Assembly (NCBI GenBank): GCA_022457155.1
Contig: JAJGOT010000470.1
Location: 491,001 to 555,000 of the forward strand
Origin: Cladopsammia gracilis
Taxonomy: Eukaryota > Cnidaria > Anthozoa > Scleractinia > Dendrophylliidae
Length of the DNA stretch: 64,000 nucleotides
Direction: 5' to 3'
A program made the translations under genes and the position numbers. Shown one piece after another: positions 1 through 12,574 of the stretch (within the stretch, counting starts at the first letter, position 1; every line of letters starts with the position of its first letter). The notes beneath the pieces were generated by a model. The model had not been told where the DNA came from. It saw nothing but the letters and a program-made list of their open reading frames with translations, and made no database searches.

Positions 1-705
1 GCTTCCAAAGATATCCTGTTTTGGGCACCTAGAGGCCAATTACTCCGAAATCAGCGCATAATACCCGTGACAAACATCGCAGAGCTGGTTGAGTATGTGC
101 TACTTCCCCATAACGATGATGTAGCCCGACCCCGTGCGCTTAATACCTTTTTAGATGGACTCGCAGAGTTGGGAATTGATAAGCGTTTAATCAAGAATAA
201 AAAACTGTTAAGCGATCTTTTAGAGAAAGAAAAGATCTATCAAGAACAAAAAGAATCCGACAACGAGACATATGAAGGAGATTCAACCGACAGCGAAGGA
301 GAGGAAAGCGCTTCTGAGAACAGTCCGGCCGATGGGTCTGAAGAGAGCGACCAAGAAATTCAAATTGATGAAGAGGATGCAGGAAATTCAACCGACAACG
401 AAGAAGAGGAAAGCGCTTCTGAAAGCGGGAAAATAATTCAGGCAAAAAGTCAAATTCCATGTCATCATTGCGAGAGTTCAAATGTGTATATAACCGGAGT
501 CGTGAAATGTCCCAAATGCCTTTGGCATGATAATAAAAAGATTTGCCCTATATGCGAGCACAAGATTCCTTTGGACAAAACTAAACTCGTGAAAGAGACC
601 TTTGCTCGTTGCGATGATTGCAGTGCGGTGAGACACAGAAAACCAAGGGAATCAAAGAGTACTTTGTATAAACCCGATGAAAAAGAAATTGTTTGTTATC
701 AATAA
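1..705 (+). CDS. Partial unrecognised protein with acidic middle and C-terminal zinc-ribbon cysteines
   Basis: The frame is open from the first base of the window, so the start lies upstream; the stop is at 703-705. An internal GTG at 67 is not a convincing start because the frame continues above it. The visible 234 residues have three parts. The first is a helical N-terminal part. The second is a strongly acidic Ser/Glu/Asp stretch containing two near-identical blocks (encoded around 280-320 and 390-430). The third is a C-terminal part with four CxxC-type pairs (CHHC, CPKC, CPIC, CDDC), which suggests two zinc ribbons. I do not recognise the family. It could be the last exon of a host gene or the end of a mobile-element protein. 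No polyadenylation-like feature beyond AATAAA-like words near 703-725 was noted. Confidence 0.5.
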   Translation, partial: ASKDILFWAPRGQLLRNQRIIPVTNIAELVEYVLLPHNDDVARPRALNTFLDGLAELGIDKRLIKNKKLLSDLLEKEKIYQEQKESDNETYEGDSTDSEGEESASENSPADGSEESDQEIQIDEEDAGNSTDNEEEESASESGKIIQAKSQIPCHHCESSNVYITGVVKCPKCLWHDNKKICPICEHKIPLDKTKLVKETFARCDDCSAVRHRKPRESKSTLYKPDEKEIVCYQ

Positions 706-1267
706 ATATAGTTTGAACTTAATAAAGTGTGGTTTTATTGTTTTAGCGCGCGCATGTAATTGGTTGCTTTGTTTATTTTTCCGAGGTGCTAATTTTCCAT
801 GCAAATTTAGTTTAGTGTAAGTTCGCATAATTAAAAGTTTGAACTTTGAAGGTGATCTGGTAAAGTCATGTTTTAAAACTTAAAGTGGGTGATGGCTTGC
901 AAACTGAAAATCGACATAGAGTCTGGTGATGTGGCAGCTAAAACGGCGGTAAATACCAATAAGAAGCAGTTTTTTATCCTGTGCAATTTTATTGCTTCTA
1001 AACTTGAATGTTTCGGAAACCTCTAATTAGTTTTATTCGGTTATAATGTCCACAGCTTTGATGGTCTAGTGGTTACAAAAACAATAGTTCACTCGAAGTA
1101 AAACTTATACTTCTTGCTAAAAAGCGAAATCGATCAAACCGGATTCGAAGAAAAGAGAGAGTAATACCCATATTAGCTTCGAGATCACTACCATTTGAAC
1201 TTTTCATAGAGCATCCCCTTGAATTTATAACCATTAAAATTATTAAATCAACAATCTAAAATTAATC
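706..1267. other. Non-coding stretch, nothing recognised
   Basis: AT-rich DNA after the stop of the partial frame. It contains AATAAA words just after the stop (703-725), compatible with a 3' end. A weak tRNA box-A-like word lies near 1058. No reading frame or repeat I can support. Confidence 0.3.
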
Positions 1268-1660
1268 ACATTACGTCATTCTACTCCAGTGTGACTCTCG
1301 AGTTAAAAATAGATTATGATGTCATTTATTCCCGACTCCCCATTCAGTTAAAATAAATTATGATGTCATTTATCTTCGACTCCTCATTGACTTAAAATAG
1401 ATTATGATGTCACCTCTACCTATTTTTAACCCATGACCTCACCTCTAGGGATCATGACGTCAGCTAATCCCCGATCCCGTGGCGCCTAGGAATCATGACG
1501 TCAGCTAATCCCCGATCCCGGGCGTGAACATACAATTTATAATATGATGTCATCACTCCCCATTGACCTAAAATAGATTATGATGTCATCTCTACCTATT
1601 TTTAACCCATGACGTCACCTCTAGGGATCATGACGTCACCCACTCCCCTCCTCCCCTGAT
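1268..1660. repeat. Imperfect tandem repeat rich in TGACGTCA/TGATGTCA
   Basis: Unit length is irregular, roughly 50-60 bp. Each unit carries TGATGTCA or the palindrome TGACGTCA, followed by motifs such as CTCCCCATTGAC and CTCACCTCTAGGGATCATGA. TGACGTCA appears at least four times. It is identical to the CREB/ATF consensus, but here it is simply part of the repeat unit. Confidence 0.6.
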
Positions 1661-2410
1661 TGTGAACCCCCATTTTCCTACTACTAAGGATCGAAAAAAC
1701 GTTTTTACAGCAGGTAATAATAGAGTATCACTAGTTGAATAAATACAACAGCTAGCAATGCTCATTTCGGAACCGGACCGACTTGACAAAGACTCTCTTG
1801 CAAGCTACGAATTTTTTGCTTGTCGTCTGCTTCACAAAATGGATGTAAATGTAGAAATTAGTTCATGAACTGTTCATTGCCAGCTTTATCAAATTAAAAG
1901 TCGAAGAACGATTTTCGTTGCATGTTTCAAACAAATTCTGAAGCGATGCAAACTCAAGCCCATTGTAGATATTCATTACCCCATCTGGCGAATTTTTGGC
2001 GCGAAAACCGTTTTCCCGCCTTTTTTCTGGTCTTAACGTCAACACGCTGTATTTTAAGAATATTCCATGTGTGAATTTTTTCTCTCATGCCTCTCATGTT
2101 GCCGTTTTTAATAGAATTTAGGTAGAAGATTTGAAAGTTATTATCATTTAACCCAATCCTGAATTATTTTGTCCAGTGTATTTTTCGAAGTATTGTACAT
2201 GTAATACCGCAAAAAAAAAGATCGTTACTTCCATGCGGAACTTTACGGTATTATTGACCATTATGGAGCTATTGTGGTCGTCTTTTTTTGTAACCAGCTA
2301 AATCCAGCTGTTAACAGTTCTATTGTATTGCATGACATGGAGTTCCAAACAGCTTGACGGCAAATATGCAAATGTATAGAATTTTCTTGCTATAATATTA
2401 TGTGCCAGAA

Positions 2411-2745
2411 TTTCTCCGTTCGCTTTCGTTTGGTAGCACGATAGAAGTTTAAAGTGCTGAATTTCAGGATATAATTTTGGCCATTTTGCCCTTCGAATTG
2501 GGAAAGTCGATTTTCTTGTTTTTCTCCGAACTAAAGCACTTCTGGAAAAAACAAACGTCAAGCTTCTTTCCTTTTCTAGACTGCGCGTCTATTGGGACTT
2601 TGCGCACATTTCTCTGTGCGCTTTCGTTTGGTAGCGCGATGGAAATTTAAAGTGCTGAATTTCAGGAAATAATTTTATCCATTTTGCACTTCCAATTGGG
2701 AAAGTCAATTTTCTTGTTGTTCTCAGTCCGAACTAAAGCGAGCCC
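2411..2745. repeat. Direct duplication of a ~130-bp segment
   Basis: A segment starting at 2411 with CGCTTTCGTTTGGTAGC and ending with TCCGAACTAAAGC recurs at 2611-2741 with scattered substitutions. The copies are about 200 bp apart. No coding potential is seen in either copy. Confidence 0.6.
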
Positions 2746-2851
2746 GAGAGCTTGCTCGCTGAGGTTATAATTACATAGTATTAGTATTCATGTTTTTCTA
2801 CACTTCATAAGCATATGAAGGGCCAGTGCCCCTTCGGAAATTTCACTATCT

Positions 2852-3493
2852 TTGACGATAGATAACAAAGACTTTGACGTGTTAAAAAATAAATCTAAGG
2901 ATTACTATACATTAATCAAAAGGACAAAAGCCCAGTTCCCAAATTATTTTCAACATTTGAGACAAACTTTTAATTTATCAGAAGACGACTGGAAAAGTGT
3001 TTTTTGGTTGCCTCATAAGGTGTCCTTTGAACCATACTTAAAAGCATTTCAATACAAAGTCCTTAATTCAATATTATTTACCAATACAAAGTTGTGTAAG
3101 ATAGGATACATCTTAGATGATAAATGTTCATTCTGTAAATCGGAACTGGAAACCCTCCACCACGTTCTTTTTGATTGTCGCCATTTACAACGCTTTTGGA
3201 AAGATTTTGAATACTATTTCTACTTTTTGACAAGAGAATTCTTCCATTTCACCCTGCAAGACGTTATAATTGGAATAATATACGCAAAATGCCCTTTACT
3301 AAACTATCTGTTACTGAATGCTAAATTGTATATATGGGATTGCAGAAGAAATCAGACACTTCCTAGCATAACTGCCTTTAAACTAAAGGTTAAAACTAAG
3401 TATGAAACAGAAAAGTTTATATGTGTTAAAACTAATAGCATGGATAAATTCAATAAAAAGTGGGCTTCGTGCATGGGCTTTGCACCCGTGTAA
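2852..3493 (+). pseudogene. LINE ORF2 C-terminal fragment (zf-RVT region)
   Basis: An open frame of 213 residues. It contains a Cys/His cluster of the form CxxC-(n)-HHxxxxC (residues near CSFCKS and LHHVLFDCRH) and the FWKDFEYYF segment, the pattern typical of the zinc-binding domain after the reverse transcriptase of non-LTR retrotransposons. No RT catalytic motif is upstream, so this is a 5'-truncated copy. It ends in TAA at 3491-3493 and is followed by a 3'UTR-like repeat and an A-rich tail. Confidence 0.65.
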
Positions 3494-3838
3494 ATAGATC
3501 CTGGTAATGAGTTTGAATGGTGTGGATGTAATCTTTATTTTATTTTAAGTATCGAAACTAATAGCAAGTAACTGGGTTAGTATATTGTAAGTAGTTTTAT
3601 TAGTATTGTAAATAGTGTAAGTAGCTTTAGTATTGTAAGTATCTGTCGTGATTATTATTGTAAATAGTGTAAGTATCTTGAGTATGTAATTAGCTGTACT
3701 GTATTGTAAGTAGTCGTACTTTATTGTAAGTAGCGTAAGTAATTGCATTGTAAGTATTATAAGTTTCTAAATAAAAAAAATAAAAATAAAAAAAAAATAA
3801 AAAATAAAAATTACTTGAAAAAAAAAATATATATATAT
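3494..3838 (+). mobile_element. LINE 3' tail with GTAAGTA-like repeats and A-rich end
   Basis: Directly after the LINE fragment lies about 250 bp of degenerate short repeats built on ATTGTAAGTAG. An A-rich run (TAAAAATAAAA type, 3770-3825) and a (TA)n tract up to about 3840 follow. This is the expected layout for the end of a non-LTR element, in the same orientation as the preceding frame. Confidence 0.55.
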
Positions 3839-4271
3839 ATCTGTAATTCACTCATTTTGCAAATGGATGTTTAATACCCAAAGCATCTGTCTGTGTCTAC
3901 TATTTGTGCGCAAAACAAAATGAGGTCAGGCAATGTTTGAAGACCTCCCTGCGATTATATGTCAGGAATATCCCAGACGATCGGGATTTCGCTGTTCCCG
4001 ACCGTTCCAGATTTTGTAGATATCATGAAAATCGCCGATCATCGCAGGGACTCGACGGAAAAAAAGCAACGCTATCGATTTTTGACGATTTTTCCCTGAT
4101 CATCCCTATTGCGTGTTTTCTGAAGTCGGCAAAATCTGGGACAGTCGGGAAACAGCGAAATCCCTTCTGGGTTTTTTCCGACATATGAAAACGAGGTTTT
4201 CACTATGTAAAATGAACAAATCATCTGTATTAAAAAGTTTTTCCATGATTGTGAGTATGGGATGTATTTAA

Positions 4272-4514
4272 GGTCGGCACACACGAGACAACTAGTCGCG
4301 GCGACCAAGTCGCCTGTAGTTATTTACACGAAGAGACTGGTTGCAGCGACTGGTTTGGTGTTTTATTATTTTTTTTTCTTCTCTTTGGTCGTAGCAACTA
4401 CAACTGCAGACGAAAGTAGTTCACACGCAAGCGACTAGCTAGTTGCGACGACTAGTCGGCGCGACTAGTTGACGTGATTTGTCGGCGCTACGAGTCGCCT
4501 CGTGTGTGCCGACC
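4272..4514. mobile_element. MITE with 16-bp terminal inverted repeats
   Basis: GGTCGGCACACACGAG at 4272-4287 is repeated exactly in inverted orientation at 4499-4514. The 243-bp interior holds several palindromic words around CGACTAGT. No clear target-site duplication is visible, so the superfamily is not assigned. Confidence 0.65.
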
Positions 4515-7500
4515 GTTGTTAAAATCGTCTTTACTGATCGCTAGACTGCGCGTCGCCACGTTGGCGTCACGCAATCTGGAAATTATCCGCTCAAAAATTA
4601 TTTTCGGTAAAAATCACCAAACATTTCGCTTCTTCATGTGCTTGAATTAAAAAAAAAACATCAAAACGTAAAAAAATTACAGGATGAGATTGTACACTGA
4701 TCATACGCTATACACAAAGGAGATAAGTGGTCTCCGTTTTCTTTTGCTTTGTGGACATTTATTCATCTGTAGAAAGGACCCGAAGGGAAACGACGAATAC
4801 CATTCTCCGTTTTGAAAAGGAGGAATGTCTTTTATCAGTTATACTTCCGCTTATGCTTATGTCGGTAGTGAAACTTGTCACGTGTTACGGTATTACAGTA
4901 ATCAGCAAACAATTTTTGTTGCAGTATACATTTTTACACAAATCGTACTCAAAGAAATAGCAAGGCGATAATCATGTTCGCTTTCAAACAAGCCTTGGGG
5001 GTCAAGTTATTTACCGTGTTGCATGCGCATCGCAATCTGCATAACACGCTCTATTAATCAAGCAAAAGTCGCGATTTGCCGACCGAGCCACCGAAAAGGG
5101 CAGCTAGCAGTCTATGCTCACGCGTAAAGAAATGTTTACCTAAAACTTTTTTATTTTATTTTCGACTCTTGACTAGCGCAAAATAGTATACTCGGCTTAA
5201 CTGCTGAATACCCTGCTACGGGGAAACGAATTAACTCAAAAGCCTGTCACAGTAAAAAGTGAAGTCTACTTCAGGTGTCGCATTTCTCGTTCTAAAAATA
5301 TGTTCTACATTTCTCATTTTTCAAACATATTACCTTAACAAAAAAAACAGGAATATCGTCGATATTCAGTTTAAATCAGAAGCTCATAACAGAGAAGCGA
5401 TTAACTCGTTTCCGATGCTGGGGATTTTTAGAAAACGCGGGGAGCCAATCAGAATTTACTTCCTAATATGGAGTTCTAAAAGAAGCCTACTTCTACGCTC
5501 CCACAACACTTGCGCTTTTGTATCTTGTTCCATACAAGCTGATGTGCTACAAAGGTCAATAATTGCACTTTGCAGTTCTGAAACTCGACCAAAATATCAA
5601 CTTTATACTATTCAAACGGCCAATGACTCCCTTTGGAGAAAAGAAGGCCGATTATGCCGAACTGGAGGAAGCGGAGAAAAGGAGAAATTCTACGCACAGT
5701 AGAAAAACATTACCGACAGAGCGAAAAAAATCCCATTTAGATTGCTTACCGTCTCAGGTTTAACTTAATACTCCACAGCGATTTGTGTCAACAGCAACAT
5801 ACCAGCAATCAAAAACAGTTAATGAATGAAATACGATGAAATGATAAAAACGCAGAGTTCAAAACTTTAGGACACCCGCATCAAAGAAAGACGAAAATGA
5901 AATAATGATGCACACAACATGTAGGTTTCTCCAAATCACTTTTATTTAAAAACAAAGACAAACAGACTCAAATACAATGTAGTTGAATGAATAAATAACT
6001 TGTACGTATTTGAAAGGTCATTTCAGATCTTCAACAGCCAGTTAATCACAGTTAAAATTACTCATAACAAATCGTAACTCGAATTTAATCAGCTTAAGGA
6101 CTTAAGCTTAATGATAAGAAAACTTCGAAATTCCTCAAGACAACCGCAATTTAGTTTTGTCGAGATGATGAAAACGTACTCCGTGAGTTCAGAACCTAAG
6201 CGATGCCACATTTACAAACAAAAAATTAACGGAACTCAGTTTTAAAAAATAGTACGTTAAATTATTTCTCAAGATACAAATGATCAGAACTTTCTCGTAC
6301 GAAATCATAAATTCGGAAAACAAGTAGGTTCGAGAGCTAAATAATTATGTTTGAAACTAATTGATTTGGTATGCGCATTTCCTCTCAAAAATCGCTTTGA
6401 AAAACAATTATAGTACATACAAAGAAAAAACATGGTATGGATGGGTTGACAAAGTCGGTGAAAGTTTTAAAAAGTGTTGGCTGTTTAAAATACAGCGAAC
6501 TGAATATTTATAAACACCGCACCGCGGCCGGACCGCCGTTCATATTTCAAAATCTATAAGGCTTACAACAAGTTTTATTCCAACCGATTTGGGAAGAAAA
6601 ACCCTAAGCTCAAGTCAGACACGAAATATTGTTTGTTTGAGCGATAAATTATAAGCGAAAAGGAGAGTAAAAACACTTTTGTTTTCAAAATAAAACAGAA
6701 AAACACATGGCACTGCGTACTGAATCATGAGAATTTGCTTCGCTTCTTCCGTACGCTTCAATATCTTTGTGAAGTTAAAAACAATTCATATTTTGTTACT
6801 ACCATAAAAACCTGACTTAAACAATCGTTCTAATTTGAAACTACATTTGAATAAGTAAAATACATTACCATATTGCACATGAAATTCTTTATATTTAAAG
6901 AGCCATCTTAGTGGTGATTTGGTAGAGATGAAACAAGGCTTGAAAAAACCTGAGTTGTCCAGATTTCGCAGTGTTGAGCTTTTTTTCGTTCCTTACTCCG
7001 TCGTCATCTTCTTAGCACTACTAGAATATTCGATACTTTTTCCTCTTCAGTTTTGAACCTCAATATGTGATTTGGTAGCGACGAAAATAGCCGTGAAAGT
7101 AAGCTGTCCATATTTCGCGAAGCGCTTGTAGTTTCCTCGAAGTTTTCTTGCCGATTTGAGCGGCCGCGCGTACGCGCGTGGAGCTGAAAACCTCCTTCCA
7201 TATAAGGGCAAAAATTTAATCTGCGATTCTGATTGGTCGTTTGGGACTTCCAATAATCCCCAGCATAGTTCTGAACATATAGGGGGAAGTTGCAAGCTTC
7301 TACGTGATAAGCTTCTGGTTTAAATATATTACACAACGCGTAACCGCGTACTTCGAAGCCACCTTCTAACATGTAATTAGACACTTGAAGTATTACTCCC
7401 GTCACATCTTCTTGATGTTCCATTTCTTTATGCGATAAAATCTATTTTCTTGATGTCCCAAGCAGGGTATTCGGTAGTTATTTTCCGCATGGGCTTTGTA

Positions 7501-8030
7501 ACTTTTCATTTTCAACGATCGCATGCGACACTTATTAATTCTTCATCGAAAGAAACAGTGCTAAACTTTGAGAAAAGTGCTAAAAAAAACCTGCCTCGCT
7601 CGATTGATCACCACGTTATGCTATAAAGGAATGTTTACAACTTACACCATCGAGTAGCCTCTATACTACTAAGCTACTATAGCAACTGCGAACTAATAAC
7701 CACATTTCAAAGGTGACACGAATTCCATTGCAGGCAATATGAGCTGTTTTACTTTTTTCTGTCTCTTTATTTTTAACTAAACACATAAAAATTAACAACC
7801 GTTTTCTCTTGTTTCGGTGTCTAGAGTTCTATATTCGCTTTTACCAGGAGGTCCGGTTATTAGCGTTATAAGCCCATAACATGACCAGTATAATCCCACA
7901 AACCCTGTAAAGCCTGTAAACCAGGAAGAGCAGGGAAAGGGGGCAGCTAATTAAGGAGTATAACAGTCTGGCAATTTTTTTAGTTTTAGCACTCAGTATC
8001 TTTCCAGACGAATTATTTTAAAAGTAAATA
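4515..8030. other. Long stretch without a supported gene
   Basis: Short reading frames occur on both strands (the longest about 140 codons at 7004-7423, minus). None shows a recognisable domain, splice-consistent neighbours or compositional bias. A loose local duplication links about 6905-6970 with 7068-7130. I see no RNA gene. Confidence 0.3.
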
Positions 8031-8379
8031 CGGTCAAACCTCTATTTTCCAGCCCTTTGTTAAGAGGTCGCCCTCTATTAAGCGGTCACTTAACAAATTT
8101 TCAGAAATCGCTCCCCATACTTACTGTAAAATTGACCTCATTTAAACGGTCACATCCATTAAGCGGAAGCGGTTACCGTTTAGACTTCCCAATAGGCTAA
8201 TTGTATTATATTTCACCTCCGTCTACAAAACGGTCATCTAGTTCATGATCACGAATAATTATCATTGGCACTATAAAACAAAGTGAAATTATAAGCTACG
8301 CGGCCGTAAATCACAGATCGACCATTACTAATTTTGACTTTTTATGTTGAATGTGATAGCCAAACTGTTGATGATTTAA

Positions 8380-11300
8380 GAGAGTGTCCACCAGAAAACC
8401 AGGCAGAACCAGGCAGGAGGTGATAATACTCAAATCACCGATTTCGCTCAAACTCAGCACAAAGGTTGAGGGTCATGAGTAGATACATGTACCAAAATAT
8501 AAGGTCAAATTTTTTTATTCTCTCTGAGTTGTAGGGTCCCCCCCGAAAAATGACCATTTGGCACAAATTTATGCATATTAATTAGCTAAATTTAGTCGAG
8601 TGGTAAGACAACAAAAATAGCAGCCAGGCAATAAAAACTACTTACTCGTATTCTATATTGATTAGTCTTGTAGCAAAATGTGTTATTGGAATCAGTTGCT
8701 TTGATTTGTTGCTTTACCAATACCGTAAGTGAAGGGCATGTTTCGTCATTTTCACGAGACGCCAAAATTAGGTTATTTTAGATCTTAATATCTCCAATGG
8801 GCAACAAGCTAACAACGTAGTTTTAATACTAGAAGTAAGAAGTGTCTTTATGCTTACGAAAAATGTTATAAAATTTTTGGGCAACTAAATAGGTTTTTAG
8901 TATGAAGGAATTTTTGCACCCCACAGAACGATTTGTACGTTTTTCTGGCGATTTCATCAAAATTCGGTAATTAAAAAAAGTGGTTTAATTTTAATGAAAT
9001 TGCAAGAAAAAGACAGCAAATGTTCAGCTAAGCATCATTCTGCTTATAACAATCCTAGAATTACCGGGAAAAGCTTTTTGAAGCACATTTCATGAAGTTT
9101 GTAATGTTCATGTGTCTTACTTCATTTTCAATGCAGAAAAACAATGGGACACTCATCTCTACAATAACTCTAAATTTTACTTTCAGGCACAATAAGGGAC
9201 ACAAAAAAAGCAAAGGCTGATACATACATGTCGTATAAGTGCTTCGGACACATTGTCAGGGTCCATTGTCTAGTAAAGGTATTTTAAAAAGTTCGATCTC
9301 TTAATTCAGCTTTTCGTCGATATTTATCGTGCAGTTCATCGCTGTTGACTTTGCTATGAGAATATTCATTGACACCTTGTTGTAATAGCTCCATTTTATG
9401 CCCGTGAGAGTGAGACAAATAAGTTTGAAAACCACAGGAGAACAATAAACGCCATCGAAAACTGACAACATAATGTTCGCCATTTTGGAGTTAAATTTTT
9501 GAGCTTGTGTTGTGGTCAGTCTGGACAATGGACTACCGAATTACCGGATCGACGGACAACTCATGCGGACCACGGACTACGCAAAATATAACGGATAATT
9601 TGGTGTAAAACGAATGCAGCATATAAGATTTGGACTGGTTAATTTTTACAGTCGGTTTTCAAACATTGATTACTTAGAACTGCAGAAAACAGTCCATAAC
9701 TTAAGATTTGTGACCAGAAAATGAAATAATAAAGAGTCTGGAAAATCGAATGATTCCTTGACAGCTCAACAGTAATTCGACATTTGTCTTGTGTTTCTTG
9801 TTGTTGGTGTTGTTGTTTCATTTCGGTTTGAGGGTGAAACATAGTATGAGCCCTTGGTGGATCTAGACTAGCTAATAAGGTTGGAGACAGAAGTAAACAT
9901 TCTCTGCCATTTTGAGGGCTAAGCTCCGCAATATAAAACATAGAGCCAGGACTATGGACCACGGATTAGGGGCTATGGATTACGGACTATGAACTACAGA
10001 TTACAAACTAGCGGATTTAAAAAAAGCATTTTCTTAAACTGGGAAAAATAATATGCTACTGATTGTTATCTAATCGAGAATAGTGGATGTCTGTATCTGT
10101 GAAAAATATCTGAGAGAAAGAGATAAACCTCTCTAGAAAGTTCTTCCTGGGCGGGGGAGGGGAAACGCCAACAAAATACTGGTTCAAATTCGGCTTGTGA
10201 TAAGGTTTCTATAAAATAATATATATGCTTATCCTGATTGTGGTATTAGGCCAAGAAAAGACACCCCGTTTAAGACAAAAAGTGATGAAATCGAGACCCC
10301 GTCAAAGACAAGAACCCCATTTGTAGTTACGTACCCTGTCGGGCCGCACGTCTCCGTTAAGGCCAGGAAAGGGATCGGTAGGACAGTTATTCTACAACTA
10401 AGTTACTACATAATATTTAAAAGCGTCTAGTGAGTTATATTTAAAATTAAATCAAAACCTTTATGGATCTTATTCTTACCTGTATATTATTTACTGCGCA
10501 TGAGACATGATGGGTTCAAATCAAACCTTCAGGCATGGAAACAGATAACTTGTTAGGTTGATTGCCTTTTGAATGATTCGTCGAAAATTTACTTCTTATT
10601 ACTCTATACTCGGAACTGATCCAACAAGCACAACCAAAAAAAAGAAATGAAAAGTTTTATGCCATGAATTTCAAAACGTTTGTAAAAATTAACCTCTGAC
10701 GTACATGCAAACTTATACCCCTACCATGCGGGGGTAGGGAGTTGCAACTCCTCCCTTGGGTTTTTTGCGTTTTTACAGTATTTCGGAAATATTTTATCTA
10801 TAATAGATAGCCTGTGATGTGCTCTACAAGATAAGGTAAATATTTTGGGTTATGGCGCTACTAAAAATTCAAATTTATCGGAAAAATACGGAAATTGAAA
10901 ATAGTTTCTGCTAGAGTTATAAAATATGAAACATTAAACATTTTGCTACTTTTGGTAGCAAAAGACAAACAAAAGATAATTGTCATCAAGGTATTGAATT
11001 TTACCAGTCACAAATCTTTATTTCTAAAGTTCGAAAAAATCAATGTTTGAAAATCGACTGTAAAAATTAACAAGCCAAATCTTATATGCTGCATGCGTTT
11101 TACACCGAATTATCCGTTATATGATGCGTAGTCCGTGGTCCGTCGATCCGGCAATTCGGTAGTCCGTTGTCCATACTGACAACAACGCAGGCTCAAAAAT
11201 TTAACTTCAAAATGGCGAAGAATGTTTCCCAAACATGATGTTGACACTTTTCGATGGCGTTCATGGTTTTGCTGTGGTTTTATAACTTATTTGTCTCACT

Positions 11301-12332
11301 CTTACGGGCATAAATTGGAGCTATTACAACAAGGTATCAATGAATATTCTCATAGCAAAGTCAACAGCGATGAACTGCACGATAAATATCGACGAAGAGC
11401 TGAATTAAGAGATCGAACTTTTTAAAAATATACTGGATTTGGCCAGATCGCAATGGACCCTAACAATGAGTCCGAAGCACCTAAACAACATGTATGTATC
11501 AGCCTTTGCTTTTTTTGTGTCCCTTATTGTGCCTGAAAGTAAAATTCAGAGTTATTGTAGAGAGAAGTGTCCCATTGTTTTTTCGCATTGAAAATGAAGG
11601 AAGACAGATGAAACCCTTATTTACAAACTTCATGAAATGTTCTTCAAAAAGCTTTTCCCGATAATTCTAGGATTGTTATAAGCAGAATGATGCTTAGCTG
11701 AACATTTGCTGTCTTTTCTTGCAATTTCATTAAAATTAAACCACTTTTTTTAATTACCGAATTTTGATGAAATCGCCAGAAAAACGTATAAATCGTTGAG
11801 TGAGGTGCAAAAATTCCTTCATACTAAAAACCTATTTAGTTGCCCAAAAATTTTATTATATTTTTCGTAAGCATAAAGATACTTCTTACTTCTAGTATTA
11901 AAACAACGTTGTTAGTTTGTTGCCCATTGGAGATATTAAGATCTAAAATGACCTAATTTTGGCGTCTCGTGAAAATGACGAAACATGCCCTCACTTACGG
12001 TATTGGAAAAGCAACAAATCAAAGTAACTGATTCCAATAACACATTTTGCTACAAGACTGATCAATATAGAATACCATTTAGTAGTTTTTATTCCCAGGC
12101 TGCTATTTTTGTTGTCTTACCACTCGACTAAAGTTTGCTAATTAATATGCATAAATTTGTACCAAATGGCCATTTTTCGGGGGGACCCTACAACTCAGAG
12201 AGAATAAAAAATTTTGACCTTATATTTTGGTACATGTATCTACTCATGACCCTCAACCTTTGTGCTGAGTTTGAGCGAAATCGGTGATTTGAGTATTATC
12301 ACCTCCTGCCTGGTCCTATGGTGGACACTCTC
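8380..12332. mobile_element. 3.95-kb element with ~1.29-kb inverted arms and TTAA target site
   Basis: The arms are about 8380-9668 and 11040-12332. They are inverted copies of each other and differ by scattered substitutions and small indels. The ends are GAGAGTGTCCACC and its inverse, each flanked by TTAA (8376-8379 and 12333-12336). That target site is typical of piggyBac and Kolobok elements. The ~1.37-kb centre contains a fragment of another MITE. I see no transposase; short frames in the arms mirror each other and are not convincing genes. Confidence 0.75.
10693..10980. mobile_element. 5' part of a TTAA-flanked MITE (CCTCGGACGTAC family)
   Basis: TTAA at 10689-10692 is followed by CCTCTGACGTACATGCAAAC. 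The body that follows is shared with the copies at 18832 and 59937 (TTTCGGAAATATTTTA, ATAGATAGCC, AAGGTAAATATT). The right terminus is missing, so this is a truncated copy inside the loop of the large inverted-repeat element. Confidence 0.6.
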
Positions 12333-12574
12333 TTAATTTGCAACAAAAACTTCCCTTACGAACAACAATATAAAATCCGATAGCCAGGCATGAACTTTCT
12401 TGAACAAGCAATTAGTTAATTTATATTTAGTGTTAACAATAAAATATACATCATGTTATTAATTTTGTACTCTAAAACTTCAATTTTTGTCAGAACATGC
12501 TAAATTTTAAATCACGTTTATCAAGCGGTAGGTTGGCTGCTTCCCGAGGGTGACCGCTCATAGAGGTTTGACTG

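Larger units (their letters stand above)
8031..12574. mobile_element. Tigger/pogo-like MITE split by a later insertion
   Basis: The left end (8031) reads CGGTCAAACCTCTATTTTCC. The right end (to 12574), read inverted, is CAGTCAAACCTCTATGAGCG. Both flanks carry the 'AAGCGGTCAC' words of this family. A TA precedes the left end, but the right flank is degenerate. The two halves are separated by the long inverted-repeat element at 8380-12332. Confidence 0.5.

Noticed and set aside
1058..1155. tRNA-like word GATGGTCTAGTGGTTA
   Set aside because: Box A is present, but box B (GGATTCGAAGAA) is poor and no cloverleaf can be drawn.
7004..7423. 139-codon minus-strand frame
   Set aside because: No domain, no exon partners, overlaps another frame, and part of it comes from a local duplication.
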